A DNA stretch of 64,000 bases from Jejuia sp040720935 (GCF_040720935.1 NZ_JBFDAE010000009.1:62001-126000), one strand, 5' to 3'; positions 49,190 to 58,531 are shown, counted from the stretch's first letter. The notes: generated by a model from the sequence alone, not told the origin. Program-made: numbers and translations.

Positions 49190-50482
49190 TCATTTAGATT
49201 CTAAGCGTATCACTTTTTCAATTATACCATTATAGGTTATTACCAATTCCGCAGTATCTTTTTGGTTTTCTCCCAAGTGAACCACTTTTAAATAAGCACT
49301 TTCGTTGCTGCCTATTAATGTCAAGTCAAAATCATAGACAAGTTTAAACTGGTCTTTATCCTTTCCTGAAATAGAGATTGAATTAATAAAACTGCCAGTA
49401 TCACCAGCCATATTTTTAATTTTAATGATTTCTAATTCACCATTTTCTATACATATTGTTTTTGGCCCCCTTAACTCACTCGGAACTATTTCTTGTCCTT
49501 TAGGAGCATCTTCATTGTAAACCTCCATATGTAATTGTCGTCCACCACCTCTCTTAGGAGAACCACCCGCAATATAAATCCCATTTCCAGAAACAATAGC
49601 CTGGGTCCCATGTCTAGGATAATTCATATCTGCTTTTGTTTCCCAAGTGTTGGTTTTTAAATTATAAGCTTCAACTATTTTATAAGCAGGTCCTTGTTTT
49701 TCTCCCTCACCTCCAATTACAAATAGAGCGTTATTAAATAATGCAACACTCGGAGCAGCACGAGGAGTAGGCAATGGTTTTATTAATGAAGACCATTGTT
49801 TAGTGTCAAAATCATAAACATCAACATCTGCTACTAAAGGTGCAAACACACCACCTTCGCCACCGGAATGTCGTCCACCAAGGGCATATAATTTATCATT
49901 TGCGGCAAGCGCACTAAAATGATCTCTAGCGTTGGGAGCATCATCTAGAATAGTCCATGTATTTCGTTGCGGATCGTATGCGTCAAACCAATTTACATAG
50001 CCACCATCATGGCCTATGGTGTTTCCGCCTACTAAATAAAATTTATCTTTATACACGACCAATCCAGCACCACCACGTCTTCTGTTTTTAGGGATTTCAG
50101 GGCCTTTAATCCATGTTTGGGTAGGTGGGAAGTACATCCAAATATAATCTGCCGGAATTTCTCTTGGGAATTTATTCGTTTTAAAACTGCCTATAACCCA
50201 TACAAAACCTTCATAAAAAGTAGCCTGAAAGTGGTTAAACTCTTTTGGTGTCTTTCCACCAATGCTCCAAGTATCACTCTTAAAATCGTACATGTCTAGT
50301 TGCTGCGCGTTCTCTCTGCCACCAAACATGATGAATTTGTCTCCGGCCTGAACAAACGAACATTCATGACGCGCCGTGTAATTTTCGTTTTCATTTTTAT
50401 CAATCCAGATGTCAGATTGTGCTATTACTAATTCTGTAAAACAAAAAGACGTTAAAATTAAAATGAATATAATTTGTTTCAT
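49190..50482 (-). CDS. secreted kelch-repeat protein
   Basis: I use the start at 50482 (MKQIIFILILTSF...), which gives a signal peptide (1-22, ending LVIAQ) and 430 residues; the Met at 50518 would place 12 polar residues before it. At least five kelch blades are visible by their GG and following Y...W pattern: MFGGRENAQ...W, VGGNTIGHD...W, LGGRHSGGEGG...W, IGGEGEKQ...W and IAGGSPKRGG. The last ~100 residues form a separate beta domain. It is divergent from the DUF5060 gene with a 139-base shared spacer. Lectin- or oxidase-like use on algal sugars is possible but not shown. Confidence 0.82.
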   Translation of the reverse strand: MKQIIFILILTSFCFTELVIAQSDIWIDKNENENYTARHECSFVQAGDKFIMFGGRENAQQLDMYDFKSDTWSIGGKTPKEFNHFQATFYEGFVWVIGSFKTNKFPREIPADYIWMYFPPTQTWIKGPEIPKNRRRGGAGLVVYKDKFYLVGGNTIGHDGGYVNWFDAYDPQRNTWTILDDAPNARDHFSALAANDKLYALGGRHSGGEGGVFAPLVADVDVYDFDTKQWSSLIKPLPTPRAAPSVALFNNALFVIGGEGEKQGPAYKIVEAYNLKTNTWETKADMNYPRHGTQAIVSGNGIYIAGGSPKRGGGRQLHMEVYNEDAPKGQEIVPSELRGPKTICIENGELEIIKIKNMAGDTGSFINSISISGKDKDQFKLVYDFDLTLIGSNESAYLKVVHLGENQKDTAELVITYNGIIEKVIRLESK

Positions 50483-50621
50483 GTTTTTTATTTGGAGATG
50501 CTCGCTTAAATGTTTCATTTAATAATTCTAGTATTTTAAAGTGAAAGTATAAAATTATAGGTAGATTTTAAAAGTAAAATATTAATTTGCTAATCACTTA
50601 ACTTTAAAACTCATAAACTTC

Positions 50622-53504
50622 ATGATAACGTTATTTAAAACCAATAGTAAACTATATGTTTTAATCGGGTTCTTTTTTTTGAATGTAGGTTTAATTCATT
50701 CACAAGGAGCTAAAACCACAATAACAGGCGAATTAAAAAAATGGCATAAGGTAACCTTAAGTTTTGAAGGTGAAGCATTAAGCGAAAACGATGAAGATAA
50801 TCCGTTTTTGAATTATAGGTTAAATGTAATTTTCAAACATAAAAATAAAGTGATTACTGTTCCGGGTTTTTATGCTGCCGATGGTAGTGCAGGAGAAACT
50901 AGTGGCAAATCCGGTAAAATTTGGAAGGTTAGATTTATGCCAGACGAAGTTGGGGAATGGGCATACGAGGTGTTTTTTAGAAAAGGAAAAAACATTGCCA
51001 TAAGTGATGCCATGTATGCAGGAGAGCCCACAGCTTTTAACGGAGCAAAAGGCACTTTTAATATCGTTGAAGCTGATAAAACAGGTTCTGGATTTCAAAT
51101 AAAAGGGAGATTACAATATACAGGTGAACGCTATTTAAGATATGCAGACACAAAAGAGGCGTTTCTTAAAGGAGGAGCCGACAGTCCTGAAAATTTCTTA
51201 GGCTATTATGAATTCGATCAAACGCCACCTTCACATAAATACGAAGCACACGCTCAAGATTATAAATCAGGAGATCCCGCATGGCAAAACGGAAAAGGAA
51301 AAAATATTATAGGGGCTCTAAATTATTTAGCTTCAAAAGGGATGAATTCCGTCTATTTTTTAACCATGAACGTACAAGGTGATGGAAAAGATGTATGGCC
51401 GTGGACGGATGAAAATGAACGCTACCGTTTTGACTGTAGCAAGTTGGACCAATGGGAAATCGTCTTCGACCATATGGACAATCTCGGGTTGATGTTGCAC
51501 ATCGTAACCCAAGAAACCGAAAACGAATTGCTATTAGATATTGGAGAACTTAAAACACAGCGGAAATTATATTACAGGGAATTGATTGCGCGTTTTTCAC
51601 ATCATTTAGGGGTGACATGGAATTTAGGCGAAGAAAACGGATGGCAAAAATGGACGCCAAAAGCACAAACAGATGATGATAGAAAAGCGATGGCCCGCTA
51701 TCTGAAAACTCACGATCCGTATAAAAATCTTGTGGTTTTGCACACTCATGCAGCAACCCATGCACAAGATTTATTTCTAACACCGCTTTTGGGATTTCAA
51801 TATTTAGATGGCCCTTCTATGCAAACCCATCATCCACATGATGTTCATGATATTACTGCAAAATGGATTGAGGAATCTGGAAATTTTGGTCATCAATGGG
51901 TGGTAAGTCAAGATGAAATTGGGCCAGCAGATACAGGGGCAAAACCTGATAAAGACGATCCGGAACATAACGGTATTAGAGCTGAAGTTTTATGGGGGAA
52001 TTTAATGGCAGGAGGTGCTGGGGTCGAGTGGTATTTTGGGTATAAATATGCGCACAATGATTTGAACTGTGAAGACTGGCGTTCAAGGGATGTGTTATGG
52101 GATCAAACCAGATATGCCTTGGCGTTTTTTAACACATATATTCCTTTTGAAAAAATGATAGCGCAGGATGATTTAACGGATAATACTCTTGATTATGTTT
52201 TAGCAGATGAAGGACATGCGTATGCCATTTATTTTCCGAAAGTTGAAGCTGTTCAATTGGATTTATCAGGATATAAAGGTAAGTTTTCTGTAAAATGGTA
52301 TAATCCCAGAACTGGAGGAAATTTGCATTACGGAAGTAAAAAAACCATTAAAGGTGGTGCTAAAATTGCAATAGGGTTTCCTCCGTCCAAAGAAGGAGAT
52401 TGGGTAGCTGTTGTTCAGAATAAAATAAGGAATAATACAAAAATAGCAACTACTGAAGGTATCGTTTTAAATGCCTTATCAGATTTTGAAATTGATGAAA
52501 GTGCCGATGTCGTTTACTATAAAGAAGCTAACAGAGCGACAGTTGCTATTAATGCAGCTAAGAAAAACCAACGCGGTAAATTTGCAGCTGCAAAAACCAT
52601 TTTTAAAGGTAAAACAGGTATGTATTATGGTGTCTTACATGCAGTAGCAGAACATGATGGGGAATCTGTTTATATTCTTAAAATTAATAATGATAAGGTT
52701 AAAACTGTGGCAACTCCAGAGGTGGACGAATCTTTTAAAAGCGTAAAGTTACCATTAGGTGCTATTTATTTGAAGACGAATGATACTATAATAATGAGTT
52801 CTAAAGCACATTCCAACGGAAAAATCCCTGAAGACGATGAAACTGCTTGGTCTCGTGGCAGATGGAAATCTTTAGAGCTACATAAAAATAAAATACTTAA
52901 AAATAGGGGGTTGGAAGACGCCAAGGCTTTTGAAGAAACCAATAGTGTTTTTGAAATTGAAGCTGAAAATTATCATTTGAATAGTAATAATGGAAGTTTG
53001 CGCAAATGGTATAAACGCGTAAATAATGACAATCATAGTTTTGCTTCAGATAACCAAACAAACACAGCGAGTAATAATTCATATATTGAAGCATATCCAG
53101 ATAGTAGAGTAACACATCAACATGATTTAATTCAAGGAGAAAACTTTTTTCCAGTTCCTGGAATGGGTGGTATGGTAGGGTATAAAGTCAATATTAAAAA
53201 GCCCGGGAAATATCGCGTTTGGGTTAAGGCTTTTTCTACTGGATCTGAAGACAATGGTTTGCATGTTGGTTTGGACGGACAATGGCCAGAAAGCGGACAG
53301 CGCATTCAATTATGTGAGGGAAAACATAAATGGACTTGGACTTCCGCACAACGTGTTCCTGAAAATCATTGTGGGATTCCTAAGACCATTTATTTAGATA
53401 TTGAAGAGGCAGGAGCGCATATCATAACCTTTTCAATGCGAGAAGATGGTTTTAAATTTGATACGTTTATCTTGACTTCAGATTTAGAATATGCCCCTGA
53501 ATAA
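50622..53504 (+). CDS. DUF5060 protein with GH-A-like catalytic domain and C-terminal CBM-like domain
   Basis: The 960-residue secreted protein has a signal peptide (1-27, ending IHSQ). A DUF5060 beta-sandwich follows (~30-145: TGELKKWHKVTLSFEG, VPGFYAADGS, GEWAYEV). A TIM-barrel-like region at ~180-500 contains WNLGEEN (Asn-x-x-Glu, acid/base candidate near residue 334) and VVSQDEIGP (nucleophile candidate Glu near 431), spaced as in clan GH-A. The C-terminus (~780-955) begins FEIEAENYHL and ends FDTFILTSD, typical of CBM6/35-like modules. Located among GH117 and GH16 genes, it is likely a polysaccharide hydrolase of unassigned family. Confidence 0.82.
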   Translation: MITLFKTNSKLYVLIGFFFLNVGLIHSQGAKTTITGELKKWHKVTLSFEGEALSENDEDNPFLNYRLNVIFKHKNKVITVPGFYAADGSAGETSGKSGKIWKVRFMPDEVGEWAYEVFFRKGKNIAISDAMYAGEPTAFNGAKGTFNIVEADKTGSGFQIKGRLQYTGERYLRYADTKEAFLKGGADSPENFLGYYEFDQTPPSHKYEAHAQDYKSGDPAWQNGKGKNIIGALNYLASKGMNSVYFLTMNVQGDGKDVWPWTDENERYRFDCSKLDQWEIVFDHMDNLGLMLHIVTQETENELLLDIGELKTQRKLYYRELIARFSHHLGVTWNLGEENGWQKWTPKAQTDDDRKAMARYLKTHDPYKNLVVLHTHAATHAQDLFLTPLLGFQYLDGPSMQTHHPHDVHDITAKWIEESGNFGHQWVVSQDEIGPADTGAKPDKDDPEHNGIRAEVLWGNLMAGGAGVEWYFGYKYAHNDLNCEDWRSRDVLWDQTRYALAFFNTYIPFEKMIAQDDLTDNTLDYVLADEGHAYAIYFPKVEAVQLDLSGYKGKFSVKWYNPRTGGNLHYGSKKTIKGGAKIAIGFPPSKEGDWVAVVQNKIRNNTKIATTEGIVLNALSDFEIDESADVVYYKEANRATVAINAAKKNQRGKFAAAKTIFKGKTGMYYGVLHAVAEHDGESVYILKINNDKVKTVATPEVDESFKSVKLPLGAIYLKTNDTIIMSSKAHSNGKIPEDDETAWSRGRWKSLELHKNKILKNRGLEDAKAFEETNSVFEIEAENYHLNSNNGSLRKWYKRVNNDNHSFASDNQTNTASNNSYIEAYPDSRVTHQHDLIQGENFFPVPGMGGMVGYKVNIKKPGKYRVWVKAFSTGSEDNGLHVGLDGQWPESGQRIQLCEGKHKWTWTSAQRVPENHCGIPKTIYLDIEEAGAHIITFSMREDGFKFDTFILTSDLEYAPE

Positions 53505-53539
53505 ATAATTGTTTTTTCGGTTTAATTATCAGATAATTA

Positions 53540-53585
53540 AAGACCTGACAGGTTTTGTGTCCGAAGTTTGGGACTGTCAGGTCTT
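53540..53585. terminator. bidirectional terminator (AAGACCTGACAG palindrome)
   Basis: AAGACCTGACAG (53540-53551) and CTGTCAGGTCTT (53574-53585) form the stem. It lies between the ends of the convergent DUF5060 and GH117-like genes. The same AAGACCTGACAGG core occurs at 11041-11081. Confidence 0.7.
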
Positions 53586-53608
53586 AAATCTAAATTAAAA
53601 TACTGAAA

Positions 53609-54913
53609 TTAGTTCCCTAAAAGCGATAGGTTTTCAGTTGCAATTCTATCTCTTTGTGCTTTATTCAACCCGTGTTCATAATAATGCTCAGGTTTGTAAT
53701 ACACATGGTTATTTTTCATGCCGGGGTCGTTTATATTCTGGCTTAAATCACAATCAAAACGTGCTAGAACGGCGTGGTTTTTAGCCCAAGTAGTGACATT
53801 GGTAAAATGTGAAATTCCCCAAGTAATACCACGTCCGTCCTTCGTATCCGTAAATGCATCAGGAATATACGGCCCGCCGGCATTAGGTAATAAATTACTA
53901 ATTGCAGCAATTTCGAAGTTTACACCGTCTTCAGCAAATTGAATGGTATTGCTTTCATTTCCATCACGAATTACTAAAGCTGCAATTCCATCTTTAAAAG
54001 GAAACATGGTTGTTTCATGCCCCGAATTCATTATGGGATTTAAAGGGTGTTTTTCAAAAGGGCCGAGTGGATCTTCGGCAATTGCTAAACCTTGCATTCT
54101 TATGATATTTTGTCCGTTAAAATCGGATTTATAGTATAAATAAATTTTTCCTTTGTAAACTATAGGATATGGATCATGGATAGAAAATTGATCCCATTCG
54201 CCTTCATTCCCATTAGAAACTACGATTTTGTTATGTGGTGTCCATGGGCCATCGGGAGAATCGGCATACGAAACGGCAACAGGACAATCGTCTCCACGTT
54301 TCCCGCTTACTTCCATAAAACCTTGGTAGTATAAATAATATTTTCCTTTCCATTCTAAGATATCAGTAGTGGTTACAGAACGCCAACCCACCTCTGGTTT
54401 TGGTGGTCTTGGAACAGCAACACCTTGCTCTTCCCATGTAAATCCATCTTTAGAAGTGGCATACCAAATTTCAGATAGGTCCCAATCTGCAGAAGGAATT
54501 TCATCCGTAGCCTTGTCGGCATTACTAGTGCCAACTGGAGGTGTTTTTGTATTCCGATAGGTATAATAAACATAGTATTTTCCGTTATAAAAGATGACTT
54601 TAGAAGGGTCTCTTCTGGAAATTGTCCCGTCATGATTACTGTAGTCAAAACCTTTTAGTTCGGTATATTTAAACTGGGAATACAACTCATTATCTTGAGG
54701 CGTTGGCCCCAGATAGGCATCGTAATTTCTTTCTAAAGCGCTACTTAAAGGGATGTCCGGTTTTTGCATGGGCAATTCATATGGAAACCCTTTGGTTGTT
54801 TTTGAAGTAGTATTTGTTGCTACTTCGTTTTCATTATTTTTTTTGGAATTTGTTTCACAGTTTAATAGAAACAAGGGTAATGCTAGAATTAAAATGGTTT
54901 GTTTTAACGACAT
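53609..54913 (-). CDS. second GH117-family hydrolase
   Basis: Start chosen at MSLKQTILILALPLF (54913), which gives a lipoprotein signal (Cys of FLLNC near residue 19) and 434 residues; the Met at 54967 lies in the upstream gene. The three GH117 catalytic signatures recur: SRRDPSK (near 101), IHDPYPI (near 246) and SGHETTMF (near 301), with the propeller motif YNGKYYVYYTYRN. The N-terminal SxAxxR motif is not in its usual place; a NKAQRDR sequence lies near the C-terminus, as in GH117 of another clade. It differs widely from the GH117 at 47464. It follows GH16 by 38 bases. Confidence 0.82.
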   Translation of the reverse strand: MSLKQTILILALPLFLLNCETNSKKNNENEVATNTTSKTTKGFPYELPMQKPDIPLSSALERNYDAYLGPTPQDNELYSQFKYTELKGFDYSNHDGTISRRDPSKVIFYNGKYYVYYTYRNTKTPPVGTSNADKATDEIPSADWDLSEIWYATSKDGFTWEEQGVAVPRPPKPEVGWRSVTTTDILEWKGKYYLYYQGFMEVSGKRGDDCPVAVSYADSPDGPWTPHNKIVVSNGNEGEWDQFSIHDPYPIVYKGKIYLYYKSDFNGQNIIRMQGLAIAEDPLGPFEKHPLNPIMNSGHETTMFPFKDGIAALVIRDGNESNTIQFAEDGVNFEIAAISNLLPNAGGPYIPDAFTDTKDGRGITWGISHFTNVTTWAKNHAVLARFDCDLSQNINDPGMKNNHVYYKPEHYYEHGLNKAQRDRIATENLSLLGN

Positions 54914-54951
54914 AGTTGATGTATAATGTTTAGAATTTTTACTAATATAAA

Positions 54952-55827
54952 TTATTTTTGCTTCCAATGTCTGAAATATTTCACATGGTATTGGCCATTT
55001 AAACGGTTGTTGTCAGGAAGTGCGCCAAACCATTTATTGGATTCACAATTAAAGTTGACTTCTAGCGGTTGGTGCCAATGGGTGTTTTTTGCTTCTCTAA
55101 ACAAGATACCATCAATATAAAACCGAATGTAATCTTTGGTCCATTCCAATCCCCAAACATGGTAATCTGCTTGTAATTCTTCAGGAAAATAATACTTTTT
55201 ATTTCTTGAAAAATGGGTTTTTACATCGCCTTTATCTTTGGGTGCTTTAAATACATGGATGTTTGAGTTGAGGTCATGCCGGTTATATTCTAATCCCGGA
55301 GCATTTTCGCAAATATCAATTTCTGTCCACCAGTTTGTGGAAACATTCGTCATCCAAAACCCAGAAACCCATGGGGCATCCATCAATTTTGCTTCAGCTT
55401 CAAAATAACCGTATAAAAATTTGTTTTTACTTTTGATAAATCCGGTAGAGTGCGTAAAACCTTCAGGTAGTTTTTCGTTACCATGTTTATTGACTCTAAT
55501 GACCAATTCGCCATCTTCTAAACTCACGTTAGAACCATGAAAATACGTTGGCGGTCTGCCTTTCCATTTCGGATTGTTTGGATACCATTTGGTTTGGTTC
55601 AATTTTTTGGTTTCAAATTCATCTGAATATTTTTTGAGTAATTTCCATTGCCCAGAGTTGTTTTGGTCTGAAAGCGGAAATTTATCATTGTGTCTCACAA
55701 TTGCTTTCTCCAGATTTACGGAATCGGTGTAATTTTTCTTCGGAATGGTTAAATCCTGAGAATAGCTAAGATTTATTAGCAGAAGAAAAAAGCATATTAT
55801 AGGTAATCGTTTTGATTTTAGTTTCAT
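54952..55827 (-). CDS. GH16 endo-hydrolase (agarase or porphyranase type)
   Basis: This 291-residue secreted enzyme has a signal peptide (1-24, ending LSYSQ). The GH16 active site is WWTEIDICENAP (E-x-D-x-x-E near residues 168-173), the beta-bulge form seen in agarases, porphyranases and carrageenases. Other family parts are YSDEFETKKLNQTKW (near 68-82), FLYGYFEAEAKLMDAPWVSG (near 137-156), HVWGLEWTKDYIRFYIDG (near 222-240). It is a single domain without CBM. Together with GH117 genes it points to agar or porphyran as substrate; exact specificity cannot be read. Confidence 0.88.
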   Translation of the reverse strand: MKLKSKRLPIICFFLLLINLSYSQDLTIPKKNYTDSVNLEKAIVRHNDKFPLSDQNNSGQWKLLKKYSDEFETKKLNQTKWYPNNPKWKGRPPTYFHGSNVSLEDGELVIRVNKHGNEKLPEGFTHSTGFIKSKNKFLYGYFEAEAKLMDAPWVSGFWMTNVSTNWWTEIDICENAPGLEYNRHDLNSNIHVFKAPKDKGDVKTHFSRNKKYYFPEELQADYHVWGLEWTKDYIRFYIDGILFREAKNTHWHQPLEVNFNCESNKWFGALPDNNRLNGQYHVKYFRHWKQK

Positions 55828-56218
55828 TTGAAATAATTAATATGAAGTAAAACTAAATGAATTCATTTTTAATAAAGGACAAGGATGTTTTTATTTACGG
55901 AACAAAACGTTAATTTATAAAATAGTAAAATCGTTTTGATGGTTGAACTAATCCCGCTTTTTCTTCAGCGGGATCTCAGGTTTAGTTTAATGCCTTGAAG
56001 CTTGCTTCGGAATGGAAAAAGGTTTTTCCGCTGAATACCTTGTGGGCTTGTCCGGAGGATATGTATTGGTTTTGAGCGGTAGGTTAAACATCAGAGAATC
56101 ATCTATAAATACAGTTTAAGTAAGCCAAATCTAAAATTTATCATAAATGTAGATTCCCCTCTTTTTTTATGCACTTAATTTCGTTACTTTTGCCGACAAT
56201 TAAAAACAAAACAAGACT
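55828..56218. other. 391-base spacer with degenerate repeats
   Basis: It has a GC-rich block (55950-56085) with CCCGCT...AGCGGG (near 55953-55974) and GAAGCTTGCTTC (55998-56009), which look like decayed dispersed repeats. The FKBP promoter box is at 56185. No ORF in it is convincing. Confidence 0.5.
56185..56192 (+). promoter_or_regulatory. -7 promoter box of the FKBP gene
   Basis: TACTTTTG matches TAnnTTTG, 26 bases before the start codon at 56219. Confidence 0.5.
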
Positions 56219-56947
56219 ATGAAATTAATTAAATTATCAATCTTAGCACTTATAATGAGTTTTGCATCATGCACGAACAAACCGGGAGCGGTCTCTAAAG
56301 ATGCATTAAAAACTGAAATAGATTCAGTAAGTTATGCAATAGGGATGGATGTTGGAAATAGCGTTGGAGCTAATTTTGAAGATATCAATAACGATTTGTT
56401 TATGGCTGGATATTTAAATGTAGTTGATTCTTCGGATGTATTAATGGACAAAACAGCAGCTTCGGGATTAGTACAGGCATACTTTCAGAAAAATCGTGAG
56501 AAGATAATGAAAAGACAGCAAGAGCTTGCAGCAAAAAAAGCTGAAAAAGAATTTGCACCTATTAAAGCAGAAGGTGAAAAATTCTTAAAAGATAATGTTG
56601 CTAATGAGGGCGTGATGACTACGGATAGCGGTTTACAATATATTGTGCTTGAAGAAGGTGATGGTGCAAAACCAACTCCTGTCGATAAAGTTAAAGTACA
56701 CTACCACGGTACGTTAATTGACGGAACTGTTTTTGATAGCTCTGTAGATAGAGGTACACCAGCTGAGTTTGGAGTAACACAAGTTATTCCAGGATGGACA
56801 GAGGGTTTACAGTTAATGTCTGTTGGTTCAAAGTATAAATTCTTTGTGCCTCAAGAATTAGCTTATGGCGCAACTCCAAGAGGTGGTGCAATCAAACCAT
56901 TTTCTATGTTGATTTTTGATGTGGAATTATTAGAAATAGTTAAGTAA
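56219..56947 (+). CDS. FKBP-type peptidyl-prolyl isomerase lipoprotein
   Basis: This is a 242-residue lipoprotein (lipobox SFASC, Cys near residue 19). An N-terminal helical FKBP_N/Mip-like dimer domain (~35-120, DSVSYAIGMDVGNSV then AAKKAEKEFAPIKAEGEKFL) precedes the FKBP_C domain (~140-242: KVKVHYHGTLIDGTVFDSSV, IPGWTEGLQLMSVGSKYKFF, PFSMLIFDVELLEI). It acts as a Pro isomerase/chaperone in the periplasm or outer membrane. It is followed by a strong terminator. Confidence 0.94.
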   Translation: MKLIKLSILALIMSFASCTNKPGAVSKDALKTEIDSVSYAIGMDVGNSVGANFEDINNDLFMAGYLNVVDSSDVLMDKTAASGLVQAYFQKNREKIMKRQQELAAKKAEKEFAPIKAEGEKFLKDNVANEGVMTTDSGLQYIVLEEGDGAKPTPVDKVKVHYHGTLIDGTVFDSSVDRGTPAEFGVTQVIPGWTEGLQLMSVGSKYKFFVPQELAYGATPRGGAIKPFSMLIFDVELLEIVK

Positions 56948-56972
56948 AGGATAGAACTCCTAAAGAGATTAA

Positions 56973-57008
56973 AAACAGGAAGTATGTAGATGCTTCCTGT
57001 TTTTTTGT
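56973..57008 (+). terminator. rho-independent terminator
   Basis: AAACAGGAAG and CTTCCTGTTT are perfect 10-base arms around ten bases, followed by TTTTT. It ends the FKBP transcript. Confidence 0.88.
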
Positions 57009-57038
57009 TTAATAAGTTTTCGTTATCGGTTTAGGTTG

Positions 57039-57046
57039 TAACTTTG
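57039..57046 (+). promoter_or_regulatory. -7 promoter box of era
   Basis: TAACTTTG matches TAnnTTTG, 21 bases before the era ATG at 57068. Confidence 0.5.
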
Positions 57047-57067
57047 CAAATAGAAAAGAAGTGTAAT

Positions 57068-57952
57068 ATGAATCATAAAGCAGGTTTTGTTAATATAATT
57101 GGTAACCCTAATGTGGGTAAATCTACTTTGATGAATGCGTTTGTAGGCGAAAAATTATCTATTATAACCTCGAAAGCACAAACTACCAGACATCGTATTT
57201 TAGGCATTGTAAATGGTGACGATTTTCAAGTGGTTTTAAGTGATACCCCCGGAATTATAAAACCAGCATATGAGCTGCAGGAATCTATGATGGATTTTGT
57301 AAAATCTGCCTTTGAAGATGCCGATATTCTAATTTATATGGTCGAGATTGGCGAACAAACTCTAAAAGATGAAACCTTCTTCAAGAAAATAACAAATTCT
57401 AAAATTCCTGTTTTACTGCTTTTGAATAAAATAGATACTTCAAATCAAGAGCAGTTGGAAAGTCAAGTACAACTTTGGACCCAAAAAGTGCCAAATGCAG
57501 AAATTTTTCCAATTTCAGCTTTAGAAGGTTTTAATGTTAAGGAAGTTTTTAATCGTATTATTGATTTATTACCAGAGTCGCCGGCTTTTTATCCAAAAGA
57601 TCAATTAACAGATAAGCCAGAACGTTTTTTTATCAACGAAACAATTAGAGAAAAAATCCTAATGCATTACAAAAAGGAAATACCGTACGCCGTTGAAATC
57701 GATACCGAAGAGTTTTTTGAAGAAGACCATATTATAAAAATTCGTTCGGTAATTATGGTAGAGCGCGAAACGCAAAAAGGGATTATTATCGGTCATAAAG
57801 GGAGTGCCTTAAAACGAGTAGGAGTAGAAGCTAGAAAAGATTTGGAAATATTCTTCGATAAAAAAATTCACTTAGAGCTTTATGTGAAAGTGAACAAAAA
57901 TTGGCGTAGCAATCAAAACCAATTGAAGCGTTTTGGCTATACTAAGAAGTAA
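57068..57952 (+). CDS. era: GTPase Era
   Basis: The 294-residue GTPase helps mature the 30S subunit by binding 16S rRNA. Start taken at MNHKAGFVNI; the upstream TTG at 57044 overlaps the promoter box. G motifs: GNPNVGKS (G1 near residue 12), DTPG (G3), NKID (G4) and SALEG (G5). The KH domain near 195-294 has IIIGHKGSALKRVGVEARKD. Length is normal. Next to Der and FKBP it is a housekeeping neighbourhood. Confidence 0.96.
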   Translation: MNHKAGFVNIIGNPNVGKSTLMNAFVGEKLSIITSKAQTTRHRILGIVNGDDFQVVLSDTPGIIKPAYELQESMMDFVKSAFEDADILIYMVEIGEQTLKDETFFKKITNSKIPVLLLLNKIDTSNQEQLESQVQLWTQKVPNAEIFPISALEGFNVKEVFNRIIDLLPESPAFYPKDQLTDKPERFFINETIREKILMHYKKEIPYAVEIDTEEFFEEDHIIKIRSVIMVERETQKGIIIGHKGSALKRVGVEARKDLEIFFDKKIHLELYVKVNKNWRSNQNQLKRFGYTKK

Positions 57953-57973
57953 AATAATTTAGTTGTTTCTTCT

Positions 57974-58480
57974 TTAAATAGCACTTTTTTGTTTTAAAAT
58001 GTTGTTCATAACTTCATGGAGTTTCATCATTTCCTTTTTGCTGGAATCTCTACCTATTCTTCCAGCAAAATATAAACCAAACCACAGAATAACCATTAAC
58101 AGCATTAAGCCAATTTGTATTGCGAAGTCAGTATGTAATCGCCAATTGGTATAGGCCCAAATTCCGAAAGCAATAAAAAGCGTAGCTACCATAAAATGAA
58201 GGAACATAAATAGGGTCCAAATTGTTGGATTAGGCCCAAATAATCCGTGCAATAAGCTGGAGCTTTCATCAACTTCGTCAATTTCAAGATGCAATTGTGG
58301 CGACCAAAAGTGTTGGTCTTTCTTTAGATACTTAATAAAAACATGATTGTCTATTCTTGTCACATTAAAATCCTTTTGGGATGTTTTTAAATCCTCAAAA
58401 CGTTTTAAAACGGACGCATTGTTTTCCTTTAATTCAATCTTAAAACGAGGTCTTAATACAATATCATTTTTAACAGACAT
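57974..58480 (-). CDS. two-helix membrane protein of unknown function
   Basis: Start taken at MSVKNDIVLRPRF (58480); the longer frame to 58615 would read antisense through the start of der. The protein has 168 residues: a soluble part (1-~85) with RPRFKIELKENNASVLKRFE, then two transmembrane helices (~92-115, FMFLHFMVATLFIAFGIWAY, and ~127-147, LMLLMVILWFGLYFAGR). The C-terminus is amphipathic. No family is recognised. It is divergent from der with a 76-base gap. Confidence 0.7.
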   Translation of the reverse strand: MSVKNDIVLRPRFKIELKENNASVLKRFEDLKTSQKDFNVTRIDNHVFIKYLKKDQHFWSPQLHLEIDEVDESSSLLHGLFGPNPTIWTLFMFLHFMVATLFIAFGIWAYTNWRLHTDFAIQIGLMLLMVILWFGLYFAGRIGRDSSKKEMMKLHEVMNNILKQKSAI

Positions 58481-58531
58481 ATCTTTGTGTTTACTTAGGG
58501 AATTTACTATTTTTTCTTCAATATTAAACAC

